DNA of 64,000 bases, taken from the NCBI RefSeq assembly GCF_036322585.1, contig NZ_AP024600.1, positions 1,240,001-1,304,000 of the forward strand, read 5' to 3'. Shown here in pieces: positions 60,046-64,000 of the stretch (position 1 is the stretch's first letter; each line of letters opens with the position of its first letter). Below the pieces are notes generated by a model, which saw nothing but the letters and a program-made list of their open reading frames with translations, was not told where the DNA came from and searched no databases. Source of the stretch: Luteolibacter sp. LG18. Its GTDB lineage: Bacteria > Verrucomicrobiota > Verrucomicrobiia > Verrucomicrobiales > Akkermansiaceae. The translations under genes were made by a program, and so were the position numbers.

Positions 60046-63000
60046 CTACGGAGTGACGGTGACGTTGTCGAAGGTCGCGGTATTCAGTCCAGCGGTGTTG
60101 CCGCTGCAGTCGACGAGGCCGATGTAGCAGTTGGTGCCCATCGTGATGTTCACCGTGCCCAGCGATGTCCAGTTCAAGCCGTCCGTACTGATTTTGGCAG
60201 TGATGTCGTTGCCGACCCGCTTCAGATGAACCCACACGTTCGGTGCGGTGGCGGTGCCGCTGTTGAAGGTGGTGGTGGAGCCTGCGGCGGTGGTGCGGTA
60301 GCTCCAGGTGAAGGCACCCGCGCCATTGGTACCGAGGAACATATGGGGCGAGTTCGCCACGAGGCTGTTGCGGATCATCACACCGATTCGCGCGCTGTTA
60401 CCAGTGCTGGTGAAACTCGGGATGCGTACGGTGATGTCCCCATCCGCCGTCAAGCCCTGGTAGGTGTAGCGGAAGCCATCGGCGTTGCCAGCGATCACTC
60501 CCCCACCGTTCAAGGTGTGGATGGCGTTGTAGTATTCAGAGCGACCCACGACGCCGGTGGTGCCGATATCAGCGGTGAGCCATGGGGATGGATACGGGGT
60601 GACCGTGACGTTATCGAAGGTCGCCGTGCTGAGGGCGCTCGCGGCATTGGAATCCACCGCGAGACCGACGTTGATGGTCGAGGCCATGGTGATGGTTTCC
60701 TGTCCGACCTGCGTCCAGGAAGTGCCATTGGCAGAGACGTAGGTGGTGAAGAGCGAGCCGCTGCGGGTGATGCGCACCCAGTTGTTCGGCATCGCGTTGA
60801 GGGCAGGGCCTGCGATGCTGGTGCTGCTACCCGAGGCGCTGGCCCGGTACTGGTTGGCAAAACCATTGGATGGCGTGACCACCATCATGACATGGGTGGC
60901 TCCGGCCGCGGTGCCATCGCGCATCATGACGCCGGCCTTCGCCCAGCCACCGGTATTCGTCTGCGAAGTGACGCGGGCGCGGATTTCGCCATCACCGGAC
61001 AGGGTGCTGGAAACATAGCGGAAGGCATCCGCCGTGCCGCCGATATCGGCACCACTGCCGCTGATGGTGTAGGTGCCGGAGCTGTATCCTGTACCACCGG
61101 TGGCACCCGTGCTGCCAATATCCGCGGATGTCCAGCCGACCGGAATTGAAGCAACCGCGAGGGTGCCATCCACCGCGAGGCGGGTGGTATCCCAGGTCAG
61201 TCCGCTGGTGAGGGTAGGCAGGCTTATGGTGGTGAAAGCACCGCTGCGCGTGGTGGCGCTGAACAGGATGAAGCTATCACCGGCCACAAGAGCCGTGGGT
61301 CCGCCGTTGGCAATGCTGAGCGTGCCGCCGTAGGTCACGGTGGAGATCCCACTGACCTTGTCATTGCTGAGGGTCGTACCGGATTTGCCGACGGTAATCT
61401 GAGTGGTGCCGCCGAGCGTGAGAGTGTTGTTCACCGTGAGTGTGCCGGAGGGATCCAGCGTCCCGCCGCTCTGCACGGTGATCGCGCCATTCACGCTGCC
61501 GGAGCCGGCAAGCGTCCCGCCGCTTTGCACGGTGACCGCACCGCTGCCAAGAGCTCCGGTGACGTTCAACGTGCCGCCGCTCACCGTTGTCGTGCCTGTG
61601 TTGGTGTTGAGGCCGGACAGGGTTTGCGTCGCGGCACCGCTCTTCACCAGGCTGACCGCGCCGGAGATCACACCCGATGATGTCTGGTCCGAAGACGTGT
61701 TGAGCGTGAGCATGGCCGAGCCGGTGGCGATGCCGACTTTGACGCTGCCGCTCAGACCGGCGATGCTCTGGCTGAAACCGCCGGTGGCCGCCTGGTTGCT
61801 CAGCCGCAAGGTGCCAGCGGTGGTGGAGGAAACGACCCCGCTCGGGGACAGTGTATTGGTCGCACCCACGTAAGCGACCGCCCCGGCATTGCTGATGTCG
61901 AGCGCCCCCCACGTGTTCGAAACATTGCTGAATTGCCAGTTGGTGCTGTCCAGCAGTTGCACGGTGCCGGTGCCGTAGGAGATCGAACCGGTGACGTTGC
62001 CGTAGTTCCCCGAACTGCGCAGGACGAAGAGGTTCGCATTTACGCCGGTGTGCCCGACGTTCCCACTGATCGTGCTCGGATTGGCCGCGGTGCCGCCTGC
62101 GGTGACAACTGCGAGGCCGCTGGAAACGGCGCCATCCACCGTGATATTGCCACTCCAGTTCGCGGTGCCGGTCAGACCGAGGACCGCGCGGCTGGAGCCT
62201 GCTTTCAGTGTCAGGGTGTTTGGGATCGTGAGACCGGCGTTCACGCTCAGCGCGGGGCTGTAATAGCTGCCATTCCCGATGATGGTGACATTGTCAGTGC
62301 CGAAGGCCGCGGAATTGGCGGCGGTAACGACAGTGACGTCGCTGGGCGGCGTGATGGTGGTGCCGCCACTGTAGGTGTTCGCCCCTTCAAGCGTGAGGTT
62401 GCCGCCACCGGTCTTTGCAAGACCCTTGGTACCGGCCAGCACGACGTTGAGCGTCGCCGTGCGGTTGTTGACGGCGATGGTCGGCACTCCCGTAGTGACG
62501 TCGAGCGTCAGCGGACCGCCGCTGCCGGTGTTGAGCGTCCAGTTGTTGCTGGCGGTGGCGGCATCCGCGAAGGTCAGGTTGCCGATGATGCGCGCGCCAT
62601 CGAGCGTGACGGTGGTATCGGCCGTAAGATTCAGCGTGCTGAAGTCCGCGGCCTTGCCGATGCCATTGGCGAACACTCCTCCGCTCCACTTCCCAGTATC
62701 CGGCCACGAACCTCCGTTGGTGCTGGTGAAGACGCCGTTGTTGTTCATCAGCGTGACGGTAATATCGAGCTCGGTGGTGGCACTTTCTCCCGCCGCGTCG
62801 GTGACTTTCACGGTGAAGGTATTGAGCCCGCCATCGGAGGCTCGGGGAGTCCCGGACAAATTGCCATTGGTGGAGACCGCCAACCAGGTCGGACCACTGA
62901 TTTTCGAGTAGGTCAGGATATCCCCCGTGTCGACGTCATTGCCATAGCTGGCGATGGAGCCGGAGTAGGCGCTGTCTTCCGTGGCACCGCTGCCGGTGAT

Positions 63001-64000
63001 GGGGTTGGCGGTGAAGGTCGGCGCGTCGTTGGTGTTCGCGACTGTGATATTGAGCGTGGTGGAGGCACTCAGGCCCGCGGCATCGGTCACCTTGACGGTG
63101 AAAGTGTTCAGGCCGACATCGTCATTAACCGGAGTGCCGGACATCAGACCGTTCGGTGCAACGGTGAGCCAGGATGGGCCACCGATCTTCGAGTAGGTGA
63201 GGGTGTCGCCCGCATCGACGTCACTGCCATAGCTGGCAATGGAACCGGAGTACACGCTGTCTTCGGTAGCTCCGGCACCGGTGATCGGATTTACCGAGAA
63301 GGTCGGAGCGTCGTTGGTGTTAGCCACGGTGATGTTGAGCGTGGTGGTCGAGCTCGCGCCTGCCGCATCGGCCACCTTCACCGTGAAGCTATTCACTCCG
63401 ACGTCACCGTTGACCGGGGTTCCCGAGAGCGTGCCATTCGCAGCAACGGTGAGCCAGGACGGACCATTGACCTTCGAGTAGGTGAGGGTGTCCCCCACAT
63501 CGATGTCCGAGCCGTAGCTGGCGATCGAACCGACGTAGACGCTGTCTTCAGTGGCACCGCTGCCAGTGATCGGATTCGTCGAGAAGATCGGAGCGTCGTT
63601 GGTGTTGGCGACGGTGATGTTGAGTGTGGCGGTCGAACTCGTGCCTGCCGCATCGGTCACCTTCACGGTGAAGCTGTTCACGCCGACGTCACTGTTGACC
63701 GGCGTGCCCGAGAGCGCGCCATTGGGGCCAACGGTGAGCCAGGACGGACCATTGACCTTCGAGTAGGTCAAGGTATCGCCCGCATCGACGTCCGCGCCAT
63801 AGCTGGCGATCGATCCGGAGTATGCACTGTCTTCCGTGGCCCCGCTGCCCGTGATTGGATTCGCGGTGTAGGTTGGCGTGTCATTGACTGGAGTGACCGT
63901 CACGAACACCGTGGCGGTGGAGTTGCCATCGATACCGTCAGCGATGGTGTAGGTGAAGGAGTCGCTTCCATTGTAATTCGCGGCCGGGGTGTAGGTGACG
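60046..64000 (-). CDS. Giant exported repeat protein (cadherin-like and autotransporter-associated repeats), 5' end beyond window
   Basis: At least 1,318 residues; the frame is still open at the right edge, so the start is outside. From the N-terminal side: four or more 95-residue cadherin-like/Ig repeats ([12 protein letters not shown] and D-T-L-T-Y-S-K), then a region with autotransporter-associated beta-strand repeats ([22 protein letters not shown]). Two copies of a DUF1349-like/LamG-type domain follow, each ending in [10 protein letters not shown]. No sorting tail is seen at the C terminus. Probably a secreted adhesin or polysaccharide-binding protein. Confidence 0.88.
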   Translation of the reverse strand, partial: VTYTPAANYNGSDSFTYTIADGIDGNSTATVFVTVTPVNDTPTYTANPITGSGATEDSAYSGSIASYGADVDAGDTLTYSKVNGPSWLTVGPNGALSGTPVNSDVGVNSFTVKVTDAAGTSSTATLNITVANTNDAPIFSTNPITGSGATEDSVYVGSIASYGSDIDVGDTLTYSKVNGPSWLTVAANGTLSGTPVNGDVGVNSFTVKVADAAGASSTTTLNITVANTNDAPTFSVNPITGAGATEDSVYSGSIASYGSDVDAGDTLTYSKIGGPSWLTVAPNGLMSGTPVNDDVGLNTFTVKVTDAAGLSASTTLNITVANTNDAPTFTANPITGSGATEDSAYSGSIASYGNDVDTGDILTYSKISGPTWLAVSTNGNLSGTPRASDGGLNTFTVKVTDAAGESATTELDITVTLMNNNGVFTSTNGGSWPDTGKWSGGVFANGIGKAADFSTLNLTADTTVTLDGARIIGNLTFADAATASNNWTLNTGSGGPLTLDVTTGVPTIAVNNRTATLNVVLAGTKGLAKTGGGNLTLEGANTYSGGTTITPPSDVTVVTAANSAAFGTDNVTIIGNGSYYSPALSVNAGLTIPNTLTLKAGSSRAVLGLTGTANWSGNITVDGAVSSGLAVVTAGGTAANPSTISGNVGHTGVNANLFVLRSSGNYGNVTGSISYGTGTVQLLDSTNWQFSNVSNTWGALDISNAGAVAYVGATNTLSPSGVVSSTTAGTLRLSNQAATGGFSQSIAGLSGSVKVGIATGSAMLTLNTSSDQTSSGVISGAVSLVKSGAATQTLSGLNTNTGTTTVSGGTLNVTGALGSGAVTVQSGGTLAGSGSVNGAITVQSGGTLDPSGTLTVNNTLTLGGTTQITVGKSGTTLSNDKVSGISTVTYGGTLSIANGGPTALVAGDSFILFSATTRSGAFTTISLPTLTSGLTWDTTRLAVDGTLAVASIPVGWTSADIGSTGATGGTGYSSGTYTISGSGADIGGTADAFRYVSSTLSGDGEIRARVTSQTNTGGWAKAGVMMRDGTAAGATHVMMVVTPSNGFANQYRASASGSSTSIAGPALNAMPNNWVRITRSGSLFTTYVSANGTSWTQVGQETITMASTINVGLAVDSNAASALSTATFDNVTVTPYPSPWLTADIGTTGVVGRSEYYNAIHTLNGGGVIAGNADGFRYTYQGLTADGDITVRIPSFTSTGNSARIGVMIRNSLVANSPHMFLGTNGAGAFTWSYRTTAAGSTTTFNSGTATAPNVWVHLKRVGNDITAKISTDGLNWTSLGTVNITMGTNCYIGLVDCSGNTAGLNTATFDNVTVTP
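62738..63878. repeat. Four 285-bp tandem repeats in the giant protein gene
   Basis: The marker GCGTCGTT recurs at 63023, 63308 and 63593, exactly 285 bases apart; a degenerate copy begins near 62738 and another edge is near 63878. Each unit encodes one 95-residue cadherin-like domain. The copies near 63023-63878 are closest, suggesting recent amplification. Confidence 0.8.

Noticed and set aside
62628..62660. TAAGAT inside the giant repeat protein gene
   Set aside because: It lies within coding sequence on the opposite strand and is not followed by CTAT at 14 bases.
62738..63878. CRISPR-like regular repeats
   Set aside because: The 285-base period is far too long, the repeats are coding, and no spacers or cas genes are present.

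Overview
The window looks like a piece of a Verrucomicrobiota chromosome (Verrucomicrobiae, Luteolibacter/Haloferula-like; inferred from gene content, not from a marker tree). The signs are a paired PSD1/DUF1501 cytochrome-type operon, DUF1080 and four Gfo/Idh/MocA oxidoreductases (two with twin-arginine leaders), a Rhodopirellula/Verrucomicrobium-type ECF sigma factor with a FecR partner, giant exported proteins with LamG, autotransporter-associated beta-strand and cadherin-like repeats, a four-helix-bundle (IVP-like) protein inside inverted repeats, and several small palindromic dispersed repeats. No rRNA, tRNA or CRISPR array was seen.

Layout. 1-835: end of a membrane protein and a ParE/Phd-type toxin-antitoxin pair. 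0.96-4.05 kb: SPFH protein, zinc-ribbon membrane protein, trmD. 4.05-9.4 kb: AraC regulator divergent from a PSD1-DUF1501 operon. 10.1-16.3 kb: EamA permease, argD, the IVP element, argF, an ABC ATPase, a MutT-like Nudix protein, a 213-bp palindromic element and an oxidoreductase. 16.3-20.9 kb: phosphoesterase, an ABC-2 exporter operon, a lipoprotein. 21-25.3 kb: a pilin-like protein and a two-gene operon encoding a three-domain UPF0489/papain-like/CapA fusion and a glycan-binding-domain protein. 25.4-40.9 kb: sugar-oxidation genes (DUF1080, Gfo/Idh/MocA, MFS), a 1,775-residue exported metallophosphoesterase, an FGE-fold protein, ApbE. 40.8-45.2 kb: LysR regulator and an operon with a winged-helix regulator and an IspH-like protein that has lost its Fe-S cysteines.

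At about 45.94 kb a LOG-family gene is cut off in mid-sequence. An IS5-family element lies just beyond, and after it the base and codon use turn visibly more AT-tolerant up to about 58.6 kb. This block looks acquired. It carries a GH29 alpha-L-fucosidase, a GH89 alpha-N-acetylglucosaminidase, a GH36-like alpha-galactosidase, a beta-helix protein, a Ca/Na antiporter, and an ECF sigma factor coupled to a FecR protein with a DUF642-like C-terminal domain. The window ends with a ClC protein and the 3' part of a giant repeat protein.

The most interesting system is the glycan block. The same bipartite motif, TAAGAT-N14-CTAT, lies upstream of the sigma factor, the fucosidase and the alpha-galactosidase, in each case on the coding strand. 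I propose a small self-contained regulon in which the FecR protein senses a glycan through its extracytoplasmic DUF642-like domain and releases the sigma factor to switch on the glycosidases and itself. Other leads are the IspH-like paralog with a pair of operator-like palindromes, the three-domain arginase-like/CapA fusion, and several palindromic elements, two of them with matching or covarying arms.
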